Shown here: piece by piece, positions 18,498-27,314 of the stretch
Layout of the letters: the number at the start of each line of letters is the position of its first letter
Position numbering within the stretch: the first letter of the stretch is position 1
Assembly: GCF_029023785.1 (NCBI RefSeq)
Contig: NZ_CP118955.1
Span: 2,407,001-2,471,000, forward strand
Length of the DNA: 64,000 bases
Direction: 5' to 3'
From: Enterococcus faecium
Lineage (GTDB): Bacteria; Bacillota; Bacilli; Lactobacillales; Enterococcaceae
Notes under the pieces: model-generated
Seen by the model: the letters and a program-made list of their open reading frames with translations, nothing else
Told to the model about the DNA's origin: nothing
Databases searched by the model: none
Made by a program: the position numbers and the translations under genes

Positions 18498-19013
18498 ATG
18501 AATACTTTAGCCTATATATTATTATGCGTGCTTTTATCCAAACCACGTTCTGGGTATGAATTGAAGCAGCTGATCACAATTTTTTGGGAAGCCCATCACA
18601 GTCAGATCTATACAACGCTTGCCAAGTTAGACCAGCAGGGTTATGTGACCGTTTTGGACAAAGACGAGCACTCTCAAAAAAAGATCTACCACTTGACTGA
18701 TGAAGGACGTGCTCTTGTAGAGGAATGGATCAAAGAGGAAACTCCCGCTCCTACGCAAAAAGATGAATTTCTAGCAAAAATCTATGCTTTTTCGACGCTC
18801 GATAAAACAACAGCTACTGGACTGCTATTCACTAGAGAACAACAGCTGAACAAAATCATGCAAAAAAATCAAAAAAAATTGAATGACCTCTCGCTAGACA
18901 AGAAACAAGAATTTGGACGTTATGTTGTGATCCAGCGCAGAATTATGCTTTGTCAGCAGGAACTCCAATGGTGTCAGCAAGTAAGAGAACAAATGCAGCA
19001 GTTTTTTGAGTAA
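18498..19013 (+). CDS. PadR family transcriptional regulator
   Basis: The 171-residue protein has the PadR winged helix in its first 85 residues (LAYILLCVLLSKPRSGYELK, then HSQIYTTLAKLDQQGYVTVL and KKIYHLTDEGRALVEEWI) and the helical C-terminal dimerisation domain typical of the VirG-like/AphA group (about 100-171, glutamine rich). It is expected to repress the divergent MFS transporter through the palindrome between them and to be released by a small ligand that the pump may export. GAGAGGTAGGATTTTT precedes the ATG. A clear terminator follows. Confidence 0.9.
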   Translation: MNTLAYILLCVLLSKPRSGYELKQLITIFWEAHHSQIYTTLAKLDQQGYVTVLDKDEHSQKKIYHLTDEGRALVEEWIKEETPAPTQKDEFLAKIYAFSTLDKTTATGLLFTREQQLNKIMQKNQKKLNDLSLDKKQEFGRYVVIQRRIMLCQQELQWCQQVREQMQQFFE

Positions 19014-19098
19014 GGGATAAACAGAACCTTTCTAGAAATATCTATTGAAGAGCAAATTATCTTCAATAAAAGAGCAATACAGTTGGAAAAGAAAAAGC

Positions 19099-19143
19099 GA
19101 TCCGAACGACAGGCCAAAACCTATCGTTCGGATCACTATTTTT
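19099..19143 (+). terminator. Terminator after padR
   Basis: GATCCGAACGA and TCGTTCGGATC form an 11-bp perfect stem with a 14-base loop, followed by ACTATTTTTC. It sits about 85 bases after the padR stop. Confidence 0.7.
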
Positions 19144-19211
19144 CTAGAACTGCATTCAAGAGACTATGACAAAAAGCATGCCAAGGCCTTTTTTCAAATA
19201 ACAGTGTTCCA

Positions 19212-19658
19212 TCATTCATTACTTTGAATTGCTTTTAGCACACTTCTTGAAAGCGGGCCAACGATGATCAACTGCAACGGTAAAGCGGCAATCACATTCA
19301 TTTTCCAAGCATTCATATAAGCAGAGAATAATTGATCAGGTATTCCTTGTTCCATGATCACACCGAATAAAGACATACATGTCACCATTCCTAAAACCAT
19401 CAAGCATGAAATAGTTAAGATCATTTGGACCTTGCTTTCTGGATTTACTGGTAGTTTAAAGGCAATTTTTTTCGCCAGCACACCGATGATGAAGACATCC
19501 AAAATGAAAGCCACCACGAATCCAGGCACTAGACCAATCAACAAACTTGATAAATGAAGATCTTGATGCAGCCATAAATTATACGCGCTCATCCCCAAGA
19601 CCATCAAAAAACACATCATTGTTGTAAAAATTATTCCTTCTTTTTTATTTGTAGGCAA
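19212..19658 (-). CDS. DUF2798 family membrane protein
   Basis: The product of about 148 residues has four hydrophobic helices arranged as two similar halves: about 12-29 and 39-61, then 75-98 and 119-138. Each half carries a hydrophobic SLLIGLVPGFVVAFILDVFI- or LPLQLIIVGPLSR-type second helix, which is the DUF2798 pattern. No function is established. The open frame begins at 19694, but AAAGGAG sits 9 bases before a TTG at 19658 (protein start LPTNKKEGI), so I prefer the TTG. It lies just downstream of msrC on the same strand. Confidence 0.78.
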   Translation of the reverse strand: MPTNKKEGIIFTTMMCFLMVLGMSAYNLWLHQDLHLSSLLIGLVPGFVVAFILDVFIIGVLAKKIAFKLPVNPESKVQMILTISCLMVLGMVTCMSLFGVIMEQGIPDQLFSAYMNAWKMNVIAALPLQLIIVGPLSRSVLKAIQSNE

Positions 19659-19704
19659 TCTGTACCACTCCTTTAAATTTGTCACGAAAATCATCGTAGC
19701 ACAT

Positions 19705-21183
19705 TTAAAAATTTCTCGTAAGTACTTTTTTTATTTTCTGCCCTTTTATTTCATAAACTTCATCAGCCGTACGCTCGACAAAGTAAGAATCATGAGAAGT
19801 AAACAAAATCGTTCCCGGATATATTTGCATTAGCTTCTCTAAAGCTTCGATCGTTGCCATATCAATAAAATTAGTCGGTTCATCTAACAGCAACACATTA
19901 CTTGGCTTAGTAAAAAGCAAAGCAATCGTCAGACGGGTCGCTTCTCCCCCACTTAATGTACATAACGGTTTCGTCAAAGTTTCCTGAGCAAACCCTAAGT
20001 GATTCAGCAAACTACGGACAAGCGATTCTGAAAACTCTGTTTGTCTCATGACAAAACGAATGATGGATTCTTCAGATGTCATTTGATAACCCTTTTGCTG
20101 ATATACTTGAAAGCTTACTTTCGGAGAGAGAAGGATTCCTTCTCCTTGTTTGCGGATATGTTCTAATAAGGTTGTCTTACCTGAACCATTTTCACCGACA
20201 ATCGCGATTTTTTTACCTAAAGAAAACTGAAAATCACCATTTACCAGTAATGTTCTCCCACTTCTTTCCAATTGGACATTTTGTCCCATGATGGGATAGC
20301 GGCTGTGGAGTTCAAGAGATTTTGGTACTGGAAAACGGATTTGTTTCATCTGCTGCGGCTTGGTTGTTTCTCCTATTTTTTGGAGTCTTCTCTCTAATGT
20401 TTTCGCATTCTTTTGGATGGCTTTTTGTACACTGTCTTTTTGTTTAGAGGAAGACAACCGATCCGGTCTGATTTGTTGCTTTTTCTTTTTACTGGACACT
20501 TTTTCCAACTTTTCCGCTTGTTTTTTCTTTTCTTGGATCGATTTTTCCAATCGTTTTTTCTCTTTCATGATCGACTCTGCTTCTCGTAGCTGAGTCTTTT
20601 TCTCCAATTCCTTTTGAGTGAGATAGGCACTATAATTCCCCGAAAACTCTCGGATTTCTCCGTCTTTTACTTCCCAGATTTTCGATGCTAGCTCATCTAG
20701 AAAATAGCGATCATGACTAACAAAAACCAGCGTACCATAATAATAACGAAGCTCTTCAATCAGTCGATCAATACTTTTTCTATCTAGATGGGTTGTTGGC
20801 TCGTCTAGAAGCATCCCTTGTTCATAAGAAGAAAGAAGACGTATCAACTCGATCTTTCGTTCTTCCCCTCCGCTCCATTTCCGCTCTGAAGTTTCTTCCA
20901 GTCTTAACTGGAAATGACTGGCTAATTCCAAATTTAGGTCCTTTGCTTCAGCGAGATAGGTTAATTGAGGCAGGTAGTTGAAGGTGATCTCTGTTTGGAT
21001 TTTCCCATGATCGGGAAAAAGTTCACCGGCTATTAGTTTGAGCAAAGTCGATTTACCGACACCATTTTCTCCTATGATCCCTATACGATCTTGCTGATAG
21101 ACACGAAGAGAATCAATAGATAGTTCTAGCTGGTTGCCAAAGCTGACTTGTAGATTTGTTATATTTACTGCTAAATTTTCCAT
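19705..21183 (-). CDS. msrC: ABC-F type ribosomal protection protein Msr(C)
   Basis: The 492-residue protein has two ATPase domains without membrane segments. Walker A motifs are GENGVGKST at 38-46 and GENGSGKTT near 334; signatures are WSGGE and LSGGE; Walker B-type stretches are MLLDEPTTHLD and LLLDEPTNFID. A charged interdomain linker at about 185-290 (rich in K, E and Q) is the antibiotic-resistance domain that reaches into the peptidyl transferase centre. Length and sequence are those I know for Msr(C), which protects ribosomes from macrolides and streptogramin B and is native to E. faecium. It is preceded by a leader peptide and attenuator. Confidence 0.94.
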   Translation of the reverse strand: MENLAVNITNLQVSFGNQLELSIDSLRVYQQDRIGIIGENGVGKSTLLKLIAGELFPDHGKIQTEITFNYLPQLTYLAEAKDLNLELASHFQLRLEETSERKWSGGEERKIELIRLLSSYEQGMLLDEPTTHLDRKSIDRLIEELRYYYGTLVFVSHDRYFLDELASKIWEVKDGEIREFSGNYSAYLTQKELEKKTQLREAESIMKEKKRLEKSIQEKKKQAEKLEKVSSKKKKQQIRPDRLSSSKQKDSVQKAIQKNAKTLERRLQKIGETTKPQQMKQIRFPVPKSLELHSRYPIMGQNVQLERSGRTLLVNGDFQFSLGKKIAIVGENGSGKTTLLEHIRKQGEGILLSPKVSFQVYQQKGYQMTSEESIIRFVMRQTEFSESLVRSLLNHLGFAQETLTKPLCTLSGGEATRLTIALLFTKPSNVLLLDEPTNFIDMATIEALEKLMQIYPGTILFTSHDSYFVERTADEVYEIKGQKIKKVLTRNF

Positions 21184-21204
21184 ATGTTTTACACTCCTAT
21201 TTCA

Positions 21205-21395
21205 TGTAAAACAACAATTATCGATACTAAAAAAGAGCAGAAAAATCTGTTTGCAAAAAAACTGCATCACATCTTTTCCTACTCTGAACGAAATAACTAT
21301 GACTAAATCACCAAATCTGTCATAGCTTTCACCTATTCTACTGTCGTTCGAAAAAATGGACATACTCCATCCATGAAATTGTTGTTTATACATGT
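21205..21395 (-). promoter_or_regulatory. Predicted msrC transcription attenuator
   Basis: Between the leader peptide and msrC the minus strand contains competing complementary segments: AAACAACAATT near 21388-21378 pairs with AATTGTTGTTT near 21220-21210, and AACTATGAC/GTCATAGCT-type arms form an inner hairpin at about 21296-21331. A T-rich tract (CTGCTCTTTTTTAG) lies beside the distal arm. Macrolide-stalled translation of the leader could alter this folding and permit msrC expression. The mechanism is inferred from known msr-type leaders. Confidence 0.6.
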
Positions 21396-21408
21396 CTTTT
21401 GAATTTAT

Positions 21409-21456
21409 TTAGTTGTTATTCAAAAGTTCGAAACGTAATTTCATCGATGCAGTCAT
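21409..21456 (-). CDS. msrC leader peptide, 15 residues
   Basis: AAAGGAGGTCGGAAAA precedes an ATG at 21456 that encodes MTASMKLRFELLNNN followed by TAA. The N-terminal MTASM is shared with the leader of staphylococcal msr(A) (MTASMRLR), where macrolide-dependent ribosome stalling induces the downstream ABC-F gene. Position, strong ribosome-binding site and that similarity support a functional leader. It is too short for ordinary gene calling. Confidence 0.85.
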   Translation of the reverse strand: MTASMKLRFELLNNN

Positions 21457-21536
21457 TTTTCCGACCTCCTTTTTTATTAGGTTACCACACACGATTCAAA
21501 AAAAGCAATAGCTACTGAATAGTAACTGAAAACCTT

Positions 21537-22166
21537 TTATTCGAACGTAGTGATCTTTTCTGGTGCTAAACGAACAGACTCGTAACCTTCTTCTACCGCT
21601 TTTCCTATTGATAAAATAATAACTGGAACATAACGGTCTTTATCCAAACCAAATGCCTCTGCCAACTGATCTGCTTCGAATCCACCAATTGGATTTGTTT
21701 CATAGCCATGATCACGCGCAACTAACATGAATTGCATAGCCGCTAAGCTAGAATCGACTTTGACTACATCGTTCATTTCTTCTCTTGAAAAACTCTTGTA
21801 ATAAGGAATGATCGCAGCTAATTGTTGATCTCTGACTTCTTTTGGCATCTTCCCTGATTCGTAAGCTTGGTTATAGATTTCTTCGCCATATTCGTAACAT
21901 TGCATATCGCCAAAAATCATGACCATTGCAGAAGAAGTATCATTTTGTCTCGTATTGAAACGGATCAAAGGACGCAAGATTTCTTTTGCTTCCTCGCTTT
22001 CAGCGACCACAAAGCGCCATGGTTGCATATTGACAGAAGAAGGTGCAGTCGTCGCTTCTTTGATCATTTCCAGCATTTCTTCGTGTGGGATTTTGTATGT
22101 TTCATCATATACGCGAACGGATCTTCTACCAGTCATAATTGTTGAAAAATCATTTTTTTGTTCCAT
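21537..22166 (-). CDS. Nitroreductase family protein
   Basis: The 209-residue FMN-dependent family member has the N-terminal phosphate-binding RRSVRVYDE, the APSSVNMQPWRFVV motif, and the C-terminal VIILSIGKA strand followed by RLAPEK, as in YdgI/NfrA-like proteins. Such enzymes reduce nitro compounds or quinones with NAD(P)H; the natural substrate is unknown. The start overlaps the end of the MarR gene by 17 bases, which indicates an operon under MarR autocontrol. Confidence 0.9.
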   Translation of the reverse strand: MEQKNDFSTIMTGRRSVRVYDETYKIPHEEMLEMIKEATTAPSSVNMQPWRFVVAESEEAKEILRPLIRFNTRQNDTSSAMVMIFGDMQCYEYGEEIYNQAYESGKMPKEVRDQQLAAIIPYYKSFSREEMNDVVKVDSSLAAMQFMLVARDHGYETNPIGGFEADQLAEAFGLDKDRYVPVIILSIGKAVEEGYESVRLAPEKITTFE

Positions 22167-22614
22167 TATTATTAACCTCTTTCGTTTCTGTTGTTATATT
22201 GCAAAGTTGGGTATTCAATTTATCTAAAAGTGTTAGAAATTGTTTCATTTCTACATCGCTGAAAGCCGGGGATAGCACGGAACCTGTATCTTTATGGTCC
22301 ATTTCACAATGCTCGATTTTCTTCTGGGCTTTTTCTGTTAGCGCTACATACACTTCCCGGTTGTTCTGAGGATTTCTCTGACGCGAAACATAGCCATTTG
22401 CTTCCAATACCTTCAGATGACGAGTAACTGCTCCTTGATCAATCTGCAACTTTTCTTGCAAACTGCTTTGTAGCAATGGATTTTCTTCTTTCAGTCTCAT
22501 CATGATCTCGTATCTAGTAAGACTTATACCGATATTTTCTTCAAAGATCTGGACGATTTTTTGATCGGCTAATTTGATTTGATATAAAAGGTGACTAATC
22601 TCTTCTAAAGACAT
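22150..22614 (-). CDS. MarR family transcriptional regulator
   Basis: The 154-residue protein has the MarR winged helix in the middle (ISLTRYEIMMRLKEENPLLQ, then LQIDQGAVTRHLKVLEANGY and RQRNPQNNREVYVALTEKA) with flanking dimerisation helices. It probably represses its own operon with the nitroreductase. A longer frame opens at 22689, but AGGAGG precedes the ATG at 22614 and the upstream codons cover the double operator palindrome. The cysteine content gives no obvious redox sensor. Confidence 0.88.
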   Translation of the reverse strand: MSLEEISHLLYQIKLADQKIVQIFEENIGISLTRYEIMMRLKEENPLLQSSLQEKLQIDQGAVTRHLKVLEANGYVSRQRNPQNNREVYVALTEKAQKKIEHCEMDHKDTGSVLSPAFSDVEMKQFLTLLDKLNTQLCNITTETKEVNNNGTKK

Positions 22615-22634
22615 AATTTCCTCCTTTCTAATAA

Positions 22635-22661
22635 TTGACTCGTCAACGATTGACTTGTCAA
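22635..22661. promoter_or_regulatory. Tandem palindromic operator upstream of marR
   Basis: Two near-identical 12-bp inverted repeats, TTGACTCGTCAA (22635-22646) and TTGACTTGTCAA (22650-22661), are spaced 15 bp centre to centre and lie about 20-48 bp before the marR start. The pattern suits a MarR dimer pair, and TTGAC may also serve as a promoter -35. Confidence 0.65.
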
Positions 22662-22940
22662 TAATAGAATAAAAAAAGAAAAAAGTCAAAGAATCAGCTG
22701 TGTAATAAAAAAAACGCTCTCAATAGAAAAGTATAGAGAAAAGAAATTTTTTGTAGAATGAACGGAAAAAATGATAAAGAAAGCACAACGCTAAAACCAA
22801 GATTATTGATTCTTATCAAACTATAGAAGATAGCTCTTCTGCAGTAGAAAATTTTACACCGCCAAAAATTTCCGAAATCGCCTTTTGCAAGAATCCCGTC
22901 GAATATTAGAAATTGGATCAGTATGCTTAAACAGTAATAA

Positions 22941-23100
22941 AAAAGTTATGACAAGATGTTGTCACAACCTTTTTTGAGTAAACGGTGTTCAAAAACTTGC
23001 ATCTGCGGTAATAAGTTCAACCAAACAAAAAACATGAAAATCTGTTTTTGTTTGGCTGTTCTTACTACTTGATGCAGGGCAGCTTTTTCACTACCTCTTT
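22941..23100. repeat. Modular palindromic repeat, head + module C
   Basis: A head hairpin (AAAAGTTATGACA / TGTCACAACCTTTTTT, 22941-22974) and linker AAACGGTGTTC are followed by one C module: 5' arm AACTTGCATCTGCGGTAATAAG, split here as AACTTGCATCTGC and GGTAATAAG, apex with ACATGAAAATCTG, and 3' arm GTTTGGCTGTTCTTA...GATGCAGGGCAGC. It closes with CACTACCTC directly against the stop codon of the glucosaminidase gene. The 250 bases to its left (22690-22940) hold nothing I can identify. Confidence 0.8.
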
Positions 23101-24369
23101 TTAATAACCATAAAATCCTATTCCTTCATATCTCCAGCCCATCGGTGTTAGCCAATCTCTTTCCTTAGCACTCAAGGTATAGTGATGGGTACCAGTTTTT
23201 TCATTTGGATTAAATAGTCGATAAATTGGCTTGGAACCACCAGAATAAAAACTTAGACCTTCATAACGCCAACCGATTTTTGTTAAAGAGTTGATCTCAG
23301 ATTGTGCCATTGTGTAATGATGGTCTCCACTGTAAGGATTGTATAAACGGTAGACAGGTTGTCCGCTGTTTGGTGCTTGCCAAGCAATCCCTTCATATTC
23401 CCAGCCTACAGTTGGCAGATAATTTTTTTCTCCGGCATTCAATGTATATAAATGTTCTCCTGTATGACGGTTATACAGACGATACATCGGAGAAGTTGAA
23501 GTTGGTGCTGTATCATACTGTGTCAGATTATAGGTTTCGATTACATTGTTCAATGTAGAACCATAATTAGGCGCAGTGGCATAACGACCTGTTAGCCAAG
23601 CCGTAGCATCTTTGTAAGAGTTCGTATTGCTTTTCCATGCACCGGAATAGTAGTAAACGCCTGGCTGAAAAGAAGTCGTCTTCAATACCGTTACGTTATC
23701 TTGCAATGATTCTTTGTACGAAGGATATTTTCTAAAAGCGGCATTCACCGTAATCCATTGCCCATTCACATATTCCGAAGTAGGCATCGTAACAGATTGG
23801 CCATTATAGCTTCCTTTAATCCCAAATAGATTGTAATTAGGGGCAGAAGCCAAAGTACTGTTCCCCCAGCCACTTTCAACGATGGCTTGAGCAATCATGA
23901 CTGATGCATATAAGTCATTGGCACTTGCCAAACTTTGTGCAGTTGAGGCAATACTATCAATGAACGCTTGTTGAGAATTAGCAGATGAGCGAGCATAAAA
24001 AGCATAGCCAGTATAGTTTTCGAATTCAGACAAATCTGCTTGATGGGTATGTGTCAATGTTTGCCCATCTGTCAATTGGTTCGTGATTTCTTCTGCATTC
24101 TCTGGATTGTTCTGAGCTTCTGCTGATGTACTGTCTTCGGTTTGTGTTTGTTCTGTTGTTTCAGTTGTTGGTTCTTCGGTTGAAATTGTATTTTCTGAGA
24201 CAGTAGCTGACTGCAAAGTACTCTCTGTATCGTTTTCAATTCCTGTTTCTGAAGAACTCGATGTCTGAGTTGCGACAGTTTCTGTCGATTCTTCAGCTAG
24301 CACTGTTGTGTTGGCAACTGCTAGATTTCCTAAAAGAATAACGCTAAATAATAAATTCTTTGCTTTCAT
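23101..24369 (-). CDS. Secreted N-acetylglucosaminidase with C-terminal repeats
   Basis: The 422-residue precursor has a signal peptide ([20 protein letters not shown], cleavage probably after VLA near residue 25), a Ser/Thr/Glu-rich linker to about residue 95, and a LytG-type glucosaminidase domain at about 125-285 with the catalytic glutamate in AIVESGWGN and NLFGIKGSY. Three 40-45-residue repeats of the YRLYNPxxGxHHYT...GWxYEG type (DUF5648-like) fill the C-terminus and end in FYGY. It should cleave peptidoglycan glycan strands outside the cell. No LPXTG or LysM is present, so the repeats may be the surface-binding part. Confidence 0.87.
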   Translation of the reverse strand: MKAKNLLFSVILLGNLAVANTTVLAEESTETVATQTSSSSETGIENDTESTLQSATVSENTISTEEPTTETTEQTQTEDSTSAEAQNNPENAEEITNQLTDGQTLTHTHQADLSEFENYTGYAFYARSSANSQQAFIDSIASTAQSLASANDLYASVMIAQAIVESGWGNSTLASAPNYNLFGIKGSYNGQSVTMPTSEYVNGQWITVNAAFRKYPSYKESLQDNVTVLKTTSFQPGVYYYSGAWKSNTNSYKDATAWLTGRYATAPNYGSTLNNVIETYNLTQYDTAPTSTSPMYRLYNRHTGEHLYTLNAGEKNYLPTVGWEYEGIAWQAPNSGQPVYRLYNPYSGDHHYTMAQSEINSLTKIGWRYEGLSFYSGGSKPIYRLFNPNEKTGTHHYTLSAKERDWLTPMGWRYEGIGFYGY

Positions 24370-24493
24370 CTTTTTTCTCCTTTGAATTATGAAACTTTTC
24401 CTAAATAACAGTGTAACTAAAAAAGTAAAAGCAAGTCAATGTCCATATTTAAATAACATTTGTTTCTTTTTGATAAATTTGCTTTTTCTACAT

Positions 24494-24533
24494 AAAAAGA
24501 CGTAAATGAAGAATATTCTTCTCCATTCACGCC
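24494..24533 (-). terminator. Terminator between the SDR and glucosaminidase genes
   Basis: On the minus strand GGCGTGAATGGAGAAGAATA and TTCTTCATTTACGTC form an imperfect stem around GAAGAATATTCTTC, followed by TTTTTATG. It lies 67 bases past the end of the SDR gene. Confidence 0.6.
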
Positions 24534-24599
24534 TTAAATTGATGGTCGTTTGAATAACTATTTAACAAGTAATTCTCTTTGGATATTATCCGTTATGGA

Positions 24600-25337
24600 T
24601 TATACTTCCTGTGTCGTCGGACGGATAATCATGTTACTGACAGACATCCGGTCTGGCGTTTCTATCGCAAATGCTACAGCAGAAGCTATATCTTCGGAGG
24701 TCAATCCCCATTCTTTTTGCGCTTCATGAAGTTCAAGAGCAGCCTTTTTGTCGCTGATGGTTTGATATAATTCAGTTTGAACAGCTCCTGGAGAGATGAT
24801 CGTAGATTTGATGTTATTTTGCCGTTGCTCTTGACGTAATCCTTCCATGATTGCACGGACAGCAAATTTTGTTCCGCAATAAACGGCGGAATCAGGATAA
24901 ACAACATGTCCCGCCACAGAATCAGTTGAAATGATATGCCCAGATTTTTGTTTTTCCATGATTGGAAGTACGGCGGAAATTCCATTTAACACACCCATGA
25001 TGTTGATATCAAGCATATTTTGCCATTCATCACGGTGACCTTCAACTAATGGAGCGGTTGGCATGATTCCTGCATTATTGTACAATACATCGATTCGACC
25101 GAACTTTTCCATCGCTAAATCGATAACTGCTTGGACTTGTGCAAAATCTCTTACATCTGCTGTTTGAATATATAGCTCAGCTTCTGGTAAAGATTCTTTT
25201 ATTGCTTTTAGGCGATCTTCTCGGCGTGCAGCTATAACTAGTTTAGCCCCTTTTTCTGCTAATAGCTTCGTTGTTGCTTCACCGATTCCGCTTGAAGCGC
25301 CCATGATGACAATCACTTTTTCTGATAAATCATTCAT
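24600..25337 (-). CDS. SDR family NAD(P)-dependent oxidoreductase
   Basis: The 245-residue Rossmann protein has the cofactor motif GASSGIG at about 13-19, YNNAGIM near residue 86, a conserved serine region (HIISTDSVAG) and the catalytic YCGTK near residue 153. An arginine pair (AARRED) after beta-2 suggests NADPH preference. It belongs to the classical SDR group close to the YdfG/YciK-like enzymes; the substrate is unknown. It ends at its own terminator and is followed upstream by an acetyltransferase and a divergent LysR, which suggests co-regulation. Confidence 0.88.
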   Translation of the reverse strand: MNDLSEKVIVIMGASSGIGEATTKLLAEKGAKLVIAARREDRLKAIKESLPEAELYIQTADVRDFAQVQAVIDLAMEKFGRIDVLYNNAGIMPTAPLVEGHRDEWQNMLDINIMGVLNGISAVLPIMEKQKSGHIISTDSVAGHVVYPDSAVYCGTKFAVRAIMEGLRQEQRQNNIKSTIISPGAVQTELYQTISDKKAALELHEAQKEWGLTSEDIASAVAFAIETPDRMSVSNMIIRPTTQEV

Positions 25338-25403
25338 TCTATTCTCCTCCTGTTTTGAAAAATCTCTTGCTTATACTCACTATCTCTTATTTCATCTTAC
25401 TGT

Positions 25404-25973
25404 TCAAATAATCCGTTCGACAGGTTTGACGATTTTGGCAGGGATTCCTGCAACGATGGTATTGTCTGGGACATCTTTCGTAACAGTTGCATTCGCTGCA
25501 ACAATGGCATTCTCGCCAATCGTTACGCCTGGCAGAATAGTTGCTCCTGCTCCGATCCAAGCATTTTTCTTGATGTGGATTGGCTTTACTGACAAGCCTC
25601 TTCGTTCTTTTGGATCGGTTAGATGGTTCACCGTGATGAGGTTGACACGAGGACCAATCAATACTGAATCTTCTAAACAGATGCCACCTAAGTCAACGAA
25701 CATCACTTGACGATTGATAAAGACATTTTTCCCTATACTAATATGTTTGCCGAAATCTGTATAAAAAGGCAGCAGAACAGTCACCGTATCATCTACTTTG
25801 TCACTAATGATATTTTCTAGCCGTTTGCGGATATCTGCTGGTTCATGGTACCCAGTATTCAGCGCTGCTAAAGGCTCTTCGTTTTCAGCTTGGATCTGAT
25901 GGATCACTTCAAAGAGCGGATCCGTTACTCGAATCTCTTTATTGACGATTTGTTTTTCGATGAGGCTTGTCAT
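25404..25973 (-). CDS. Sugar O-acetyltransferase-like hexapeptide protein
   Basis: The 189-residue protein matches the LacA/Maa/NodL group. An N-terminal helical cap (residues 1-60) precedes hexapeptide repeats, with the phrases [33 protein letters not shown] (catalytic histidine), [20 protein letters not shown] and [20 protein letters not shown]. It transfers acetyl from acetyl-CoA to a sugar or related acceptor. It shares an intergenic region with a divergent LysR gene, the usual arrangement for a LysR target. 66 bases separate it from the SDR gene downstream. Confidence 0.87.
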   Translation of the reverse strand: MTSLIEKQIVNKEIRVTDPLFEVIHQIQAENEEPLAALNTGYHEPADIRKRLENIISDKVDDTVTVLLPFYTDFGKHISIGKNVFINRQVMFVDLGGICLEDSVLIGPRVNLITVNHLTDPKERRGLSVKPIHIKKNAWIGAGATILPGVTIGENAIVAANATVTKDVPDNTIVAGIPAKIVKPVERII

Positions 25974-26100
25974 TTTGCTCCCTCCTTTTATCCTTACTTT
26001 ATAACGGACGGCTTATCATGTCTAATACTTATAAAACATACTTAACTATTCCTTTTAACTATACTTAGTGGTATGCTTTTTTAAAAACAGGAGGGAAAAA

Positions 26101-26973
26101 ATGGATATTCGTATACTGACGTATTTTTTAGCAGTAGCTAGAGAAAAAAATATCAGCCGAGCAGCAAAATCTCTGCATATCACGCAACCTACTCTCTCAA
26201 AACAACTGAAAGATTTAGAAGAAGAACTTGGTGTGACACTTTTCACTCGGGGCTCCCGAGAGATACAGTTGACGGATTCTGGTCGATATCTTTATTCAAA
26301 AGGAAAAGAAATCTTGTCGTTGGTAGAAAAAACGGCGAACAATTTAACAAATGACGCAATCATCTCTGGAGAAATCTACATTGGCGGAGGCGAAACTAAA
26401 GCAATCTCTTTCATTTCTGATAGCCTTCATTCGTTGATCAAGGCGCATCCTGATATCCAGTTTCATTTATATAGCGGGAATGCAGATGATATCATAGACA
26501 AACTGGATAGCGGATTACTTGATTTTGGACTCGTAATCGAACCGACAAACAAACAAAAATACCAGTCATTTCGACTGCCAGCCCAAGATCGTTGGGGACT
26601 TTTGATACATCGAAATCATCCTTTAGCAAAGCAAACCGTCATCCATCCGCAGGAACTGAAAACTGTTCCTTTGATCATTTCCCGGCAAACGTCAGTGGAC
26701 AGTCAACTAGCTGAATGGCTAGGTTTCAGCATAGATCAGTTATCGATCGTCGGAACATATAACTTATTGTACAATGCTTCTTTGATGGTCGATAACGGGA
26801 CTTTTGGTGCATTAGCTCTAGATGGGATCATCAATACTTATGGGACGGAAAAAATATTCATCCCACTCGATCCGCCATTACAAGCTTCACTGAATCTCAT
26901 TTGGAAAAAAGACCAGCCTCTTTCTCCTGCTGCTCGTAAATTTTTAGATGTCCTAACGGAGAAATACAGTTAA
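26101..26973 (+). CDS. LysR family transcriptional regulator
   Basis: The 290-residue protein has the N-terminal LysR winged helix (MDIRILTYFLAVAREKNISR, then AAKSLHITQPTLSKQLKDLE) and a periplasmic-binding-like effector domain from about residue 90 (GEIYIGGGETKAIS onward). The ATG at 26101 follows AGGAGGGAAAAA; a longer frame from 26068 lacks such a site. It probably activates the divergent acetyltransferase-SDR genes in response to a small metabolite. The 127-bp divergent region between the two starts would hold the sites. Confidence 0.9.
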   Translation: MDIRILTYFLAVAREKNISRAAKSLHITQPTLSKQLKDLEEELGVTLFTRGSREIQLTDSGRYLYSKGKEILSLVEKTANNLTNDAIISGEIYIGGGETKAISFISDSLHSLIKAHPDIQFHLYSGNADDIIDKLDSGLLDFGLVIEPTNKQKYQSFRLPAQDRWGLLIHRNHPLAKQTVIHPQELKTVPLIISRQTSVDSQLAEWLGFSIDQLSIVGTYNLLYNASLMVDNGTFGALALDGIINTYGTEKIFIPLDPPLQASLNLIWKKDQPLSPAARKFLDVLTEKYS

Positions 26974-27120
26974 GTAGAGTTTTTTTCCTTCGCTTTCAGC
27001 TTTTTAACAACGAATAAGATAAGCAAAAGATCCAACGATTAAATAACATAAGTTTCTTAATTTATTTCTTCCTTTTATTTCTGATAATTCCAGTAAATTA
27101 CTATAATTATAAAAAAAGAA

Positions 27121-27164
27121 TTGACAAAACATAACTGTCTATATAAAATTGATTACGTTAACAA
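27121..27164 (+). promoter_or_regulatory. Promoter and possible cre site of the nagY-nagE operon
   Basis: TTGACA (27121-27126), 17 bases, TAAAAT (27144-27149) is a good sigma-A promoter. Overlapping the -10 is TTGATTACGTTAACAA (27149-27164), which matches the catabolite-response consensus except at two positions, so CcpA could repress initiation. Bases 26974-27120 between the LysR gene and this promoter hold nothing I can identify. Confidence 0.7.
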
Positions 27165-27171
27165 TAATTCG

Positions 27172-27243
27172 TTTCATGTGACTAGATCATACTAGGCATG
27201 AAAAATCTCTGAGGAACATGGTTTCCCTAGGAGGTTTTTCGTG
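27172..27243 (+). promoter_or_regulatory. RAT antiterminator site overlapping a terminator
   Basis: A RAT-like imperfect hairpin at 27172-27203 (TTTCATGTGACTAG, loop, CTAGGCATGAAA) overlaps at CATGAAA with the 5' arm of a terminator at 27197-27243 (CATGAAAAATCTC ... GAGGTTTTTCGTG), which is followed by TCTATTTTTG. This is the classic BglG/LicT design: the downstream antiterminator protein binds the RAT and prevents the terminator from forming. Confidence 0.8.
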
Positions 27244-27314
27244 TCTATTTTTGTTTGGCCGCAATCAACTGGTCTAGCAAACGTGAAAACCAAATCTTCA
27301 AAAAGGGTGCGCGC

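Noticed and set aside
21202..21393. 63-codon frame between the leader peptide and msrC
   Set aside because: No ribosome-binding site, and it spans the attenuator hairpins; composition is accidental.
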